Origin: Caecitellus pseudoparvulus
Lineage: Eukaryota; Bigyra: Bicosoecida
Direction: 5' to 3'
Assembly: GCA_965644315.1 (NCBI GenBank)
Contig: CBFFRQ010000017.1
Span: 143,860 to 207,859 of the forward strand
Length of the DNA: 64,000 nucleotides
In this document: positions 1-10,791 of the stretch, in pieces
How positions within the stretch are numbered: position 1 is the first letter of the stretch
Layout of the letters: each line of letters starts with the position of its first letter
Made by a program: the position numbers and the translations under genes
Notes under the pieces: generated by a model
Databases searched by the model: none
The model's input: only the letters and a program-made list of their open reading frames with translations
Told to the model about the DNA's origin: nothing

Positions 1-1
1 T

Positions 2-345
2 GACGAGCTGTCCAAGCGGGTGTCTGAGCTGGAGGGGCAGGTGGCACAGGCGCGTGACGATGCGGCGGCTGCGGCGGCTGCGGCAGCTGAGGGTGACAGT
101 GAGGCGGCGGCTGCCTTGGCCACTGTGACGGGTGAGCGTGACGAGCTGTCCAAGCGGGTGTCTGAGCTGGAGGGGCAGGTGGCACAGGCGCGTGACGATG
201 CGGCGGCTGCGGCGGCTGCGGCGGCTGCGGCAGCTGAGGGTGACAGTGAGGCGGCGGCTGCCTTGGCCACTGTGACGGGTGAGCGTGACGAGCTGTCCAA
301 GCGGGTGTCTGAGCTGGAGGGGCAGGTGGCACAGACACGTGACGA
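2..345 (+). repeat. In-frame tandem repeat, 138/147-bp units
   Basis: Near-identical units start at about 2, 140 and 287. The first is 138 bp and the second 147 bp. The 9-bp difference is three extra Ala codons in a GCN run (gcggctgcg). The third unit diverges after about 60 bp. Every length change is a multiple of three, so the heptad frame is kept. Confidence 0.85.
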
Positions 346-1825
346 TGCGGCGGCTGCGACTGAGGCCAAGGAAGTTGCTGAAGCTGAGCTACTTCCGACT
401 TTGGAACGCTTGGAGAAGTGTCAAGATCGCCTTACCCGCTTCGTGCCTGTGCACAAGAAGCTCGTTGCCAAGGAAGAGAAGTGCAGGAAGTCGCTTGGCA
501 TGGCCGAGGAGCGATGCAACACACTGAGTGCGGAGTTGGAGGAGGCCAAGCTGACATTGTCGAAACTGGAAGCAGCTTCATCAAGTAAAGATTCGAAGTG
601 TGAGGAACTTGCACAGCAAGTGCAGGAGTTGGAAGGTCGAGTGTCTACTGGAGCTCGAGCGTTAGCTGAAGCGCGGACAGAAGTAAAGGAGGTGCAATTG
701 CAGCTTCAAGGCGCCCAGAGTGAGTTGGAGAGTACACGAAAGCAGGCAGATGCTGCTTCAGCCTCAAGTGCAGAGATAGATGCGCTGAAGAAGCAGCAAG
801 CGGCTACGAAAGAGCAGCTGGCAGCGATGCAGCAAGAGAAGGAGCAATTGCGGGACAAGGCCGCAGAGCTGAGCGCTGCGCTAGCCAAACAGGAGGGGGA
901 GTTGTCTTCCGCCCGCCAGAAGGCCGAGGAAGCGGAGTCCACGCTTGCAGCCGTCATGGAGGCCAACTCAACTTACGCAGATGAGGTGCGGCAGCTGACC
1001 GAAGCCAAGGAAGCTGCAGAGGCGGAGGCTGCAGGCCTGAAGGAGGCGCAGAGGGAGCTAGGCGCTGCCCTCCAGAGCGCAAAGAGCCGTGCTGCTCAAG
1101 CTGAAGCAGCGAACAGCGCTTCCTCTGCGGCCTCCATGAGCGCGAGCTCCGAGGTGGCCGCGCTCAAGGGGCAGCTGGAAGAAGCCAAGGCCGCCGGGAA
1201 GGCTGCCACTGCTTCCCTTCGCAAAGCCCTGGCAGCGACGAAGCAGGAGCTTGAGGAAGCCAGGCACTCAGCGGGGCAGAGCACTGCGGTGGTGGCGGGT
1301 TCCCAGCGAGAGTTGGAAGATGCCCTGGCCAGTGTGCGAGGAGAGCGGGACGAACTCGCCCGTCAGCTGGCAGCAACCCAGCAAGCACTGGCTGCGAGCA
1401 CAAGCCATGCGTCACCAGCATTGCAAGGCAAGACGGGTGATGCGCTGGAGGGTGCGCCGGCGTCCCTGGACGGGGCTGCCGGGACAGGTGTGCTCTCCAG
1501 ACTGGCTTCTCAGTCTGCAGCCCAGGCGCCAGACCTCGCTGCGAATATGGCAGACGTGACGAACGCTGACAAGGCTATCATAAACAGCATTCGCAGACAT
1601 GCCGAGTCTGCAGTCAGGAGCATGCGCAGTCGTCTGAGGCGTGCCGAGGCTGAGCGCGAAGCGTCCCGGGCCGAAGCTGAGGCGGCAGCAAGCCGCGTTG
1701 ACAAGCTGGAACTGTTGCTGGCCGACTTGCGGGGGCAACTGCGTACGGCCACGGGGCAGATTGAAGCTGGTAAGCTGCAAATCGGGCAGCTGTCGTCCAT
1801 GCTAGCCGCTCGGGCCATGGGGTGA
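2..1825 (+). CDS. Large coiled-coil protein, 5' end outside the window
   Basis: The reading frame is open from base 2 and ends at TGA 1823-1825, giving 607 residues with no convincing start, so the gene begins upstream. Almost the whole product is Ala/Glu/Lys/Arg-rich heptad sequence, typical of a long parallel coiled coil of the golgin, myosin-tail or tether type. The first ~115 residues are tandem copies of one unit beginning DELSKRVSELEGQV. The last ~90 residues form a basic helix (RHAESAVRSMRSRLRRAEAE) followed by more heptads. I see no catalytic domain and no membrane segment. The convergent acyl-CoA synthetase gene stops only 47 bp away. The family cannot be assigned because coiled-coil similarity is not specific. 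Confidence 0.75.
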   Translation, partial: DELSKRVSELEGQVAQARDDAAAAAAAAAEGDSEAAAALATVTGERDELSKRVSELEGQVAQARDDAAAAAAAAAAAAEGDSEAAAALATVTGERDELSKRVSELEGQVAQTRDDAAAATEAKEVAEAELLPTLERLEKCQDRLTRFVPVHKKLVAKEEKCRKSLGMAEERCNTLSAELEEAKLTLSKLEAASSSKDSKCEELAQQVQELEGRVSTGARALAEARTEVKEVQLQLQGAQSELESTRKQADAASASSAEIDALKKQQAATKEQLAAMQQEKEQLRDKAAELSAALAKQEGELSSARQKAEEAESTLAAVMEANSTYADEVRQLTEAKEAAEAEAAGLKEAQRELGAALQSAKSRAAQAEAANSASSAASMSASSEVAALKGQLEEAKAAGKAATASLRKALAATKQELEEARHSAGQSTAVVAGSQRELEDALASVRGERDELARQLAATQQALAASTSHASPALQGKTGDALEGAPASLDGAAGTGVLSRLASQSAAQAPDLAANMADVTNADKAIINSIRRHAESAVRSMRSRLRRAEAEREASRAEAEAAASRVDKLELLLADLRGQLRTATGQIEAGKLQIGQLSSMLAARAMG

Positions 1826-1846
1826 AGAATCGGGAACACAGACAAG

Positions 1847-1852
1847 TGCATT
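1847..1852 (-). terminator. Candidate AATGCA 3'-end element of the acyl-CoA synthetase gene
   Basis: On the minus strand AATGCA starts 21 nt after the stop codon. It is one of a recurring set of such elements (see findings). Its role in polyadenylation is inferred. Confidence 0.4.
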
Positions 1853-1872
1853 GGCGGCAGCTGGCAGCAGAG

Positions 1873-3907
1873 TCACAGCTTGGCCTGTCCAGCGATGATC
1901 TCGCCCCAGGCGTGGGGGGTCAGTCGGGAGTACGTGGCGAGTTTGGCATCCAGGATAAACACTGGGTCTGGCACGACGGTGGGATCTGCACCATCTCGCC
2001 TCAAGGCCACCTTTTGGTGCTTGAACGTGCTGGTCACTGGCTGAGCCGGCAGCAGGCGCACGAAGATGGGCAGCGCATACTTGGGCAGGCCACCTATGGC
2101 GCGAGTTGCGACGTCGTTCAGCTCCAAGGGCTGCCCTGTCGCATGATCACTCGTGGAGATGACTGAGCCGGCCAGGGACACGTCACCCGACGGCACAATC
2201 GCGGCGCAGCCTGCGCGCCCATCGTGCCCTGGCACGGCAACGCCGTACACATTCACGTCTGCGACGCCGGGCACTTGGGAGACCACTTCAGCCACCTCTG
2301 TCGTGGCCACATTCTCACCGTGCCACCGGAAGGTGTCCCCAATGCGGTCGCTGAAGTGGATGTACCCCCCCGCATCACGCCGGAGCAGGTCACCCGAACG
2401 GAAATACACGTCGCCAACGGCAAAAACGTCCCGGAGCAGCTTCTTCGCATTGGCCCCGCTCTTCTCCCCACCTGCGTAGCCTTTGAACGAGGACGTCGGG
2501 TCCCGTGCGGAAATGACGCCCAGCATTTCCCCTGCCTCCCCTGGACGGCACTCGATGCAGCGGCCGGACGGCGCCCGCACCACCTCCTCTGTGTCCATGT
2601 CGAAGCGGACGATGGGGAACTTCTTCGTCATGTGGGCCAGTGCTCCCAGGCGCCCCACAGCGCCCATGCCCGGCCACGAGGCGAGGGGTGGCTTGCCTTC
2701 GTCGTTCAAGGCCATTGCAGCTGGCGGTGTGTGGCAGTGGTTCCACAGGTTCACGTTGCCCTCAGTGGCGGCGTAAAACTCGCCGATTTCAGCGATACCG
2801 AACCTGGCCACGAACTTGGGCCACACGTCCGGGCGCAGGCCGTTGCCGAATGCCAGACGCAGCCGGTGCTGGCGCTCCAGTGGATGCGGCGGCCCAGCCG
2901 CCAAGTAGCGGCAGAGCTCCCCGATGTACTGCACGACAGTGGCACCTGTCGTGGCCACGTCATCCCAAAAGGCGCTCAGCGAGAACTTTTCGCGCAGGGC
3001 CAGCGTCGTGCCTTGCGTCATGAGCAGTGACTGCGCAATGATGCCGGCTGCCGAGTGAAAGAGGGGCAGCACCTCGTACAGGATATCGTCGCCCCGGATG
3101 CCGAACAGCACGTGGTACACCAGACCAGCCAGCAAGAGCTTGGAGTGTGGGACAGGACACGCCTTGTTCAGGCCTGTCGTGCCTGACGAATAAATGTACC
3201 CGAAGGTGTCCAGCGGACCCACCCCTGCTCGCAGCAGGCGGGAGGGGCGGCTGTCACTGGCTTTGCCGGCACACACCCCGACATCCACTTCCTGCAAGCC
3301 ACTTGGCAGCTTGTCTGTGTGTTTTCCTGACCCTTGTGTAGCCAAAGGCAGCAAGGCGAAGGCCATGCCGGGGAGTGAGGAGGCAATGCCTTCTGCGACA
3401 CCTGCCACGGCGGGGCGCAGCGTCTCTTCATAGATGAGTGCCCGAGGGGACACGATGCGGACGCAGTGGCTCAGGCGCTTGCCTGTGAGAGCAGTGTTGA
3501 TGAAGGCACACTTCACACCGAGCTTAGCCAGGCCAACCCACAGGGCAATGAACTCTGGGCGGTTGTTCACGAGGAGGGCCGCTGTGTCGCCAGCTGTCAG
3601 GCGCAAGGAGGCTGCCGCCCAGTTGGCGATGCGGTTGGCAGCGGCATCCATGTCAGCGAAGGTGAAGGAGTGGCCCTTGAACATCACCGCCACCTTAAAG
3701 GGCCAGGCATCCACGGCGTCCTCCCACATGTCCGCCACCGTGCGCCCGGTGCTTGCATACTGCCTCAGTCTGCAGCACCACTCGAGGGTTGCGTGGCCGT
3801 GAGGGCAAAGTCGCGAAAACAAGGGTGGGAAGCGGGGTCACTCACAGCAGCTGGGCCGCCAGGGAGGCACGCGCAAGGTTCAGGTCATTGCAGATGCCGA
3901 GGTCCAT
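1873..3907 (-). CDS. FATP/very-long-chain acyl-CoA synthetase (SLC27-like)
   Basis: ATP-dependent acyl-CoA synthetase of the fatty-acid transport protein branch. It would activate long or very long fatty acids to acyl-CoA at a membrane. Exon 1 is 3846-3907 and exon 2 is 1873-3769, separated by a 76-nt GT-AG intron (3770-3845). The joined product is 652 aa, normal for the family. Exon 1 begins MDLGICNDLN and joins to LRQYASTGRTVADMWED. Visible motifs are the AMP-binding YIYSSGTTGLNKA and the FATP-type C-terminal block YFRSGDLLRRDAGGYIHFSD followed by RIGDTFRWHGENVAT. The gene shares a 308-bp divergent promoter with kinesin-13. Identity as a FATP-branch adenylate-forming enzyme is firm; chain-length preference is unknown. 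Confidence 0.88.
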
Positions 3908-4215
3908 GGCGGTGTGGCGTGGTGTGCATGTGCAGTGCAGGTGGTGCTTCACCCTGCTCAATGGCAGGGCGGAAGGCAAGCAGAGAAAGGGCCACGTCAA
4001 AAACCTCAGCCATGCAAACATTATGAACCTTTTGCTTTGGGGGCACTAAATATAGTGCGGCAGCTTTTGTAGCGTCATTGGAGCAGCGGAGGTAGGCAGG
4101 AGAGGCCTCCAACGCCAACGAAACTCCGTGGCGCTGAAGCCAGCAGAAGGCGCGTCAAGACGTCTCACAGCGCGCCTGTAGCAAAGCCGATCACAGCCAA
4201 GCTGAACGCGCACCC
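3908..4215. promoter_or_regulatory. Shared divergent promoter, acyl-CoA synthetase / kinesin-13
   Basis: These 308 bp separate two divergent start codons and contain no plausible gene. They hold a perfect inverted repeat at 4043-4058 (GCACTA, loop AATA, TAGTGC) that includes a TATA-like AAATATA. They also hold a TGACGT core on the minus strand (3994-3999) and the palindrome AGACGTCT at 4158-4165. Function is inferred from position only. Confidence 0.5.
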
Positions 4216-6421
4216 ATGGCAGCTCGCTCACCCCGCAAGGTGCGGGATAGGACCCAGCAAAACATTGAGAAGATCAAGGAGCAGAGGGAGGCGCGCAGGG
4301 AGCAGATGGAGGCTGAGAAGGCAGCCCGCGCAGCGTCTCGAGCTCAGATGGAGGCGGCTGGCACACCCGGAGATGTGGACTTCCAAAGGCTGGTGCACGA
4401 CTGGAGGGTTAGCCGTGGGGCGGAGGAGGAAGCCCACATCCCGCCTGGAAATGTCCGCATCAACATCGTGGCCCGGAAGCGGCCCATCGGGCGCAAGGAG
4501 GTCTCGCGCCAGGAGTACGACGTCGTGACGTGCCTGAACCCGACAGTTGTGGTGCACTATCCCAAGACCAAGGTGGACGGCATCACGAAGTACCTTGAGA
4601 ACCAGACCTTTGAGTTTGACCATGTGAGCGCCGCCCGCGTTTCACCCGGTAACGGGCGCTGCTGCCGCACTGCCTGCACACCGGCTGTGTTGCGCAGACA
4701 TTTCACGAAGGTTGTTCCACAGACATGGTGTATGAGTACTCAGTGCTGCCACTCGTGGCGCACATTTTCACGCCGGGGGGACGGGCCACTTGCTTCGCGT
4801 ACGGGCAGACAGGCAGTGGCAAGACCTACACTATGTCTGGCGTGCAGCTGAACGCTGCGAGAGACATCTTCCGCCTCATGCGCTCGCCCGAGCATGCTGA
4901 CAAGGACCTCAGCATCTACACCGCCTTCTTCGAGATCTACGGCGGCAGGTGCTTCGATGTGCTGCACGGCCGGTCCAAGGTTGTCATTCGGGAGGACGGG
5001 CGGGGCAACGTGCAGGCAGTGGGGCTGCGCCACGTGCCCTGCGCCTCTGAGGAGGAGCTGCTGGCCATCATCGAGGAAGGCAACGCCAGCCGCACCACTA
5101 AGAAGACGCACATGAATGACGCCAGCAGTCGCTCGCACGCGGTGTGCGAGATCCTGGTGAAGGACGGCCGCGGGCGCGTGTTTGGTAAGATGTCCCTCAT
5201 CGACCTGGCGGGCTCTGAGCGGGCTGCAGACGCACGCCACCACGACCGCCAGCGCCGAGTCGAAAGTGCGGGCATCAACAAGAGCCTTCTGGCGCTGAAA
5301 GAGTGCATTCGGTGCGTCTCCCACGTGCTCTGGCGCTGCCAACACCCGCAACCCACCTTCCCCCCCCCTTCCGCAGTGCACTGGGCTCCTCGGCATCCCA
5401 CGTGCCCTTCCGCGCTTCCAAGCTGACCATGGTGCTGAAGGACAGCTTCACAGCTAAGCAGGCCCGCGTGGCAATGATCGCCACCGTCTCCCCCTCCTCC
5501 ACCTCAGCCGACCACACCACCAACACGCTGCGGTACGCTGACCGAGTCAAGGAGAAGAAGGTTGGCGGCAAGGGTGCGCCCAAGAAGCCGGGCGCCTTTG
5601 GCATCGGGGGACCAGCTGCCGTGGACATCCAGTACCTGCAGCGGCCCGTGGCGGGGGGCCAGGTGGACTGGAGTGGGAAGGGGCCAACGCCGTCCCCTGC
5701 TCCTGCCCCGGCGCCTGGTCGCGGGGAGGCAGGGCTGCCCCCCTCGTCCTACGGGCGGGCCGACCCCGCGCGAGGCGGAAGGCCCAGCACACAGTCGCAC
5801 GCCAGTGCAGAGGACGCCAGCGAAGGCAAGAGCGCGGGTGGCGAGGGGCGGCGAGGGAGCGGCGCGTCTGGCGCGCCCCGGCGCAGCCGTGGGGGGAGGG
5901 GCGGCGGCCGGGCACCCGCCCCGCGACCAGAGTGGGTGGACGTCACCGACACGACGCCGGAGGAGGGGTCTCCCTCGGCGCCCAGCTCGCCCGCCGCCGC
6001 GGCTGGGGGGGAGGGGGGCCCCGAGTCCCCCTCCAGGGCAGACCTGGAGCAGCTGGCCCGGACGATGCGTGCAGAGGCGGCAGAGGACGGCCTGGCCTTC
6101 GACGACGGTGAATTCGTGAACATCAACCTGTGCCTGGACAGGGTGGTGGAGCAGGAGGAAGCGCTGCTGGCCAGCCACATGTCCTCTATCCAGCGCCACG
6201 CGGAGTTCCTGACGGAGGAAGGCGGCCTGCTGTCCAAGTGCTCTGGCCCCGACGTCGTGGACTACGACATCGACGCGTACACCGCCAGCCTGGAGAGCAT
6301 CCTGCAGAACAAGCTGAAGGACACCAAAGCCCTGCTGAAGCAGCTGCAGGGCTTCCGCACACTGCTGCGCATGGAGGAGAAGCTGACCATGCGCAGGGGG
6401 GAGGGCAAGACCGACGGCTGA
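4216..6421 (+). CDS. Kinesin-13 family microtubule depolymerase
   Basis: Motor ATPase of the kinesin-13 (MCAK/KIF2) class, which depolymerises microtubule ends in the spindle or flagella. Exons are 4216-4623, 4698-5311 and 5377-6421 with introns of 74 and 65 nt; the product is 688 aa. A basic helical neck precedes the motor, as expected for internal-motor kinesins. The class signature ([11 protein letters not shown], then [18 protein letters not shown]) is clear. Intron 1 lies directly after FDH and the next exon resumes [16 protein letters not shown]-loop is [15 protein letters not shown], switch [13 protein letters not shown], switch [15 protein letters not shown], and intron 2 interrupts [17 protein letters not shown] Gly/Pro/Ser-rich linker leads to a helical C-terminal domain (about residues 560-688). 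It converges on the GPDH gene with 21 bp between stop codons. Confidence 0.95.
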
Positions 6422-6429
6422 GCGCTTGC

Positions 6430-6435
6430 AATGCA
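6430..6435 (+). terminator. Candidate AATGCA 3'-end element of kinesin-13
   Basis: AATGCA begins 9 nt after the kinesin stop, inside the 21-bp gap to the convergent gene, so the two mRNAs must overlap if it directs cleavage. Confidence 0.4.
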
Positions 6436-6442
6436 GGGCACG

Positions 6443-7747
6443 TCACACCTCCCGCGCCACGGGCAGCTTGCGGTGGATGTCGAAGATCACCTCTGCGTCC
6501 ACAGGCCCCAGGCGCATGAGGCCCATGACGGCCTCAGTGGGGGAGATGCTGCCCCTGAGCACGGCGTCCATAGCCTCGATGATGGGGACATCCACATCGT
6601 GGCGCTTGGCGAGGGCCAGGGCGGCAGGGGTGGTGGCCACACCCTCCGCCGCCTCGGACATGCCTGCCAGCACCTCCTCGATGCTCTGGCCCTGCCCCAG
6701 CTTGACGCCCACAGACCGGTTCCGGGACAGGCTCCCGAAGCACGTGAGCATGAGATCCCCGACCCCAGAGAGCCCTGCGAGCGTGGCTTGCTGGGAGCCC
6801 ATGGCCACTGCCAGCGCGTTCATCTCCGCCACCGCCCGGGTGACGAGGAGGGCAGTGGTGTTGTAGCCAAGCCCCAGGCCCTCCAGCACACCCGACGCGA
6901 TGGCGTACACGTTTTTGAGGGCGCCACCGACCTCCACACCCACTACATCCGTGGTGGTCCACACACGAAGGGAGGAGGAGGCGAACGCCTGCGCCACTTC
7001 CACCGCGATGGCCTCGTCGCGACACGCAGCTACTGCACCAGTGGGCCACCCCTCCAGGAGCTCCTTCGCGAAGGTGGGCCCTGAAAAGAGGGCTGTCGGC
7101 TGGTCGCGGTCGAGGGCTTCGGGGATGAGGTCGGACATCACCTGCAGCGTCTCGGTGTGCAGACCCTTGGAGGTGGACACGATGGGCACGTCTGATGGAA
7201 TGAAATCCTGCGCAGGGCCAGCGTGCTCACTGAGGGCAGGGGGGGGTGCCCCTCACACCTACCACGACTCACTTTCAGGTCCCGCAGCGCGTCTCGACTG
7301 GCCTGCACAGGGATGCTGTGCACGATCATGCTGCAGCCATTCAAGGCCTTGGCGGGGTCCAGGGTTGCTCCCAAGTTGAAAGGCAGAGGGTAGTCCGTGA
7401 GGTAGGAAGGGTTGCGGTGCTGAACCTGGATGCTGCGCACTGCCTCTTTATTGCGCCCCAGCAGGACCACTTGGAACCCGTTGCGTGCTGCGGGGCGTGC
7501 GGCTTGCAGGTTGCGCGCAAGCTTCGTTTCAGTCACGTTTCAGCAGGCTGCTCTCACCGAGGACAGTGCCCATTGCAGTGCCGAAAGACCCCGCACCAAG
7601 CACCGTGACTTTGCTAGTCTTTGGAATGATGTTTGGCCTTGCCTGCCCCGAGGAGCACCAGCGGCTCCCTGCCCTCTTCGCCGCGCTCACAGCTCTGGAA
7701 AGCGCCATGAGAAGCGTGTGTCTCTCGCCGTAGGAAGGCTGAAGCAA
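6443..7747 (-). CDS. NAD-dependent glycerol-3-phosphate dehydrogenase (GpsA type)
   Basis: Reduces dihydroxyacetone phosphate to sn-glycerol 3-phosphate for glycerolipid or glycerol synthesis. Exons are 7558-7747, 7273-7502 and 6443-7207, with introns of 55 and 65 nt; the product is 394 aa. The nucleotide-binding motif VTVLGAGSFGTAMGTVL ends exon 1 and exon 2 continues AARPAARNGFQVVLLGRN. Exon 3 begins DFIPSDVPIVSTSKGLH. The catalytic lysine region is GGALKNVYAIASG, and the substrate-loop motif GDLMLTCFGSLSRNRSVG is present. An Arg/Ser-rich leader of about 45 residues precedes the fold, suggesting organelle import; a second Met at 7708 (MALSRAVSAAK) is an equally good start. In intron 1 a nearer AG would give a 36-nt intron but breaks the frame. 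Confidence 0.92.
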
Positions 7748-8005
7748 GGCTCCGTTTTCGCAGCAGCACAGCCTTGCACAGAACAGCAGGGGCGGTTTGG
7801 ACTATGGAAGCGTGCGCCAGCATCTCAAAAGTGTCGCTTGTTTTCCTATTGCAAGTGAAGCGCGAAAAGTGAGTAACAAACAAAGGCCAGAGCTCCGGAG
7901 GCACGTAGGGTTCGGTTCGCAACTTCCAGCTATAGCTATCCGCACTGGCATTGTTCTGGACACACCAACGCTCAGCTGATAGTTGGGCATGTGCCACACT
8001 CTGCA

Positions 8006-8011
8006 TGCATT
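8006..8011 (-). terminator. Candidate AATGCA 3'-end element of UDP-glucose dehydrogenase
   Basis: On the minus strand AATGCA starts 21 nt after the stop codon, the same spacing as in the acyl-CoA synthetase gene. Confidence 0.4.
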
Positions 8012-8031
8012 GCTGGTGGCGGGACAGGAAT

Positions 8032-9851
8032 CTACTCTGCTGCAGCAGCGCCGGCAGCGGCGATGGAGGAGGAGGAGGCCTCAATGTCCGAGCTTGCGCC
8101 ACCCACGCTGCCGATGCCGTACACCTCGAAGCCAATCTCGCGCAGAGCAGCGTGGTCCACGATGTTGCGGCCGTCAAAGAGGAAGGCAGGCTTCACCATG
8201 CTCTCGTGCAGCGCGGCGTAGTCGTACGTCTTGAACTCATCCCACTCCGTCATGATGGTGATGGCGTGAGCGCCGGCGCATGCCTCCTCCGCGCTGTCCA
8301 CGATCGTCAGGCGCGTCTTCAAGTTGGGGAAGGTCTCCTCCGTCATGCCCAGCGTGTACTGCAGCTCCATGAACATGCCCTCGGCAGTGACCTTGGGGTC
8401 GTACACCACGACGTTGGCGCCCTCCTCAAGCAGGTTCTTGGCGACGTATGCGGCGGCCGTCTCACGGGTGTCCCCAGTGTCCTTCTTGAAGGCGAAACCC
8501 AGCATGGCGATGCGCTTGCCGGTGACGGAGTTGAACATGCGCCCCACGACGTTCTTGGCGAAGCGGTCCTTCTGGTAGTCGTTCATAGACACCACCTGCT
8601 CCCAGTACCCTGCCACCTCAGACAGCCCGTACGTCTGACACAGGTACACCAGGTTCAGGATGTCTTTCTGGAAGCAGGAGCCGCCGAAGCCGACGGAGGC
8701 GCGCAGGAAGTAGGGGCCGATGCGCTTGTCCGAGCCGACAGCCCGGGCGACTTCCGTGACATCTGCACCGGTGGCCTCACACAGAGCTGAGACGGCGTTG
8801 ATGGAGGAGATACGCTGGGCGAGGAAGGCGTTGGCGACGAGCTTGGAGAGCTCGGAGGACCACAGGTTGGTCGTCAGCAGCTTCTCACGGGGAACCCAGT
8901 GGTTGTACACAGAGCACAGGGTGGACACGGCCATGCGCCCGGCTGGGGTGGGGTCTCCGCCCACCAGCACGCGGGAGGGTGCGCGGAGGTCGTCGATGGC
9001 AGTGCCCTCGGCGAGGAACTCGGGGTTGGACACGATCTCGAAGGAGACGCCGGGGGTCTGGTTGGCCTTCAGCACGCGCTTCAGCGTCTCTGCAGTCTTG
9101 ACGGGCACGGTGGACTTCTCCACGACGATCTTGTCGGAGGTGGACACCTTGGCGATGGTGCGGGCGCAGAGCTCCAGGTTCTTGACGTTGGCGGCCTTGC
9201 CGGCGCCAATGCCATACGTCTTCGTGGGGGTGTTCACGGACACAAAGATGATGTCTGCCTCCTTGATGGCGCCCTCCACATCCGTTGTGAAAAACAGGTT
9301 CTGTGCATGGAACGGGGGCAGAGCCAGGTGCGCAACCGCCGGCGCCAGCGTGTGTGGCAGCTGCCGCTGAACGGCAGCTGCATGGAGCGTTCAGACACCA
9401 CCCCTCATGTACTTGAGCAACCACGCGGCTCAGTTAGGGGCATGGAGAGCATGGAGCAGCGATCGGCTCGAGAGAGCGGGTGCTGCCACGCCTCGCCGAT
9501 GAAACGCCGGCATGAAACCTCACCTTTCCGCGCACTGCCTTGACGCACTCATCCAGGCCAGGCTCGTAGATAGGGAGGTCGTCAGAGTTCCAGGCATCAA
9601 TGCGGGGCTTGGCAATGTCCACGACAGTCACCTGTGAGGGCGGGGTGGGACGGCAAGCCAGCGTGCCGCACAGGCGTAGACCCGCCGACACAGCCACCCA
9701 GTTTGCTCACCGTCACGTCTGGGACCTTCTCGGCGATGATGGCCATGGTGGGGCCGCCAACATACCCTGCGCCGATGCAGCAAATCTTCTTGCCGGCAAC
9801 GTCCACCTTCTCCCATGTCCAGGCGCCAGCAGCGACTGTGTGGGCAGCCAT
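8032..9851 (-). CDS. UGDH: UDP-glucose 6-dehydrogenase
   Basis: Oxidises UDP-glucose to UDP-glucuronate with two NAD+, feeding acidic polysaccharide or cell-wall synthesis. Exons are 9711-9851, 9524-9631 and 8032-9300. Introns are 79 nt and 222 nt, the latter the longest resolved here; all junctions are phase 0. The product is 505 aa. Motifs are the NAD fold [67 protein letters not shown] and the catalytic cysteine loop [11 protein letters not shown]. The C-terminus ends in a Ser/Ala-rich tail. ATG 9851 is the first in-frame Met directly before the conserved start. The family is unambiguous. Confidence 0.95.
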
Positions 9852-10118
9852 GGCGATCGTGAAGGGAAGTGGCGGGGTGAACAGCTTCAGGTTGGGAAGC
9901 AAGCGCGAGGAGCGTGAGCGCTGTGGAGTGGTGGGGAGTAGGAAAGTGCATTGGGTCAGACACTGGCACTGCAGATGATTGTTGCCCATTGGTCAGCGGG
10001 ATGCCAACGGGGGGGGTCGCTCGCTCGGGTGCTGGCTGGTGCTGGCTGGTGCAGGTGTGCGGCACGCACACAGACGGGCGGGTCACAGGCAGAAAGGCGG
10101 AGCAGGCCTGGAACACGT

Positions 10119-10791
10119 CTACCTCTCAGCTTGGGCTGTGTGGGGTGTCAGCTGCGACGTGTCCACCCTGAAGCCGTCCCCCACGTTAGCCCAGCGCTCG
10201 GCGTCCAGGGCCAGCAGCTCCTTCACATATCTGCTGTCATTGAGGGCGACCGTGAACTTGGCCGAGTCTGTCTTTGTCGGTGACAGGGATACGATCTGCG
10301 TGGGGGTGGTGAGAGGGGCAGTGGCGGGCACTGGCACATGAATGAGGGGGAGTCGGATGCTGCCACACCTGCTTCTTCCGCCTCATGTCTGCCAGCACGG
10401 AACGCCTGAACTTTGCCTTGGAGGGGACGAGGGACTCGTTTCCACGCACACTCCTGTACAGCGAGTTGAGTGTGACAGGGCCCTCGGCCTGCTGCAGCGC
10501 AGTCCTGACCAGTGTGGCAGCAGTCATACGCTTGGCCAGAGCCTGCCTGAAGGCAGTTTGGCGCACCGCTGCGGAGGTGGACGCAGCGGCAGACATGGCC
10601 GGCGCTGGGTCACTGACTGGCACAGTCTTTGAGGCGCTCGCATACGCGGCTGGGGCTCGTCTCGTGGGCGGGGGTCGTCTGGAGTGCGGCATGTATTGCC
10701 GCCCCAATTTCCGCAACATGACGGATTCCTGCATCATTCGCGCGACGCATTTTATGAAGCCCCTGCGGCAAAGTTGCTCCTGGCGCAGCAC
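10119..10791 (-). CDS. Unknown small basic protein, possibly organellar
   Basis: Two exons, 10369-10791 and 10119-10295, joined by a 73-nt GT-AG intron in phase 0 (RRKKQ / IVSLSPTK), give about 199 aa. Residues 1-75 are rich in Arg, Ser, Ala and Pro without acids, like a mitochondrial targeting sequence; several in-frame Met codons leave the start open. The core (LVRTALQQAEGPVTLNSLYR then KAKFRRSVLADMRRKKQ) looks like a small helix-turn-helix or winged-helix fold. It contains the letters LYR, but not in the position expected for LYR-motif assembly factors. I do not recognise the family. It is divergent to the ribosomal P1 gene, which would fit a ribosomal or housekeeping role only weakly. Confidence 0.6.

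Noticed and set aside
7503-7557. A 36-nt first intron in the GPDH gene
   Set aside because: It shifts the frame; the 55-nt intron keeps VTVLGAGSFGTAMGTVL continuous with the next strand.
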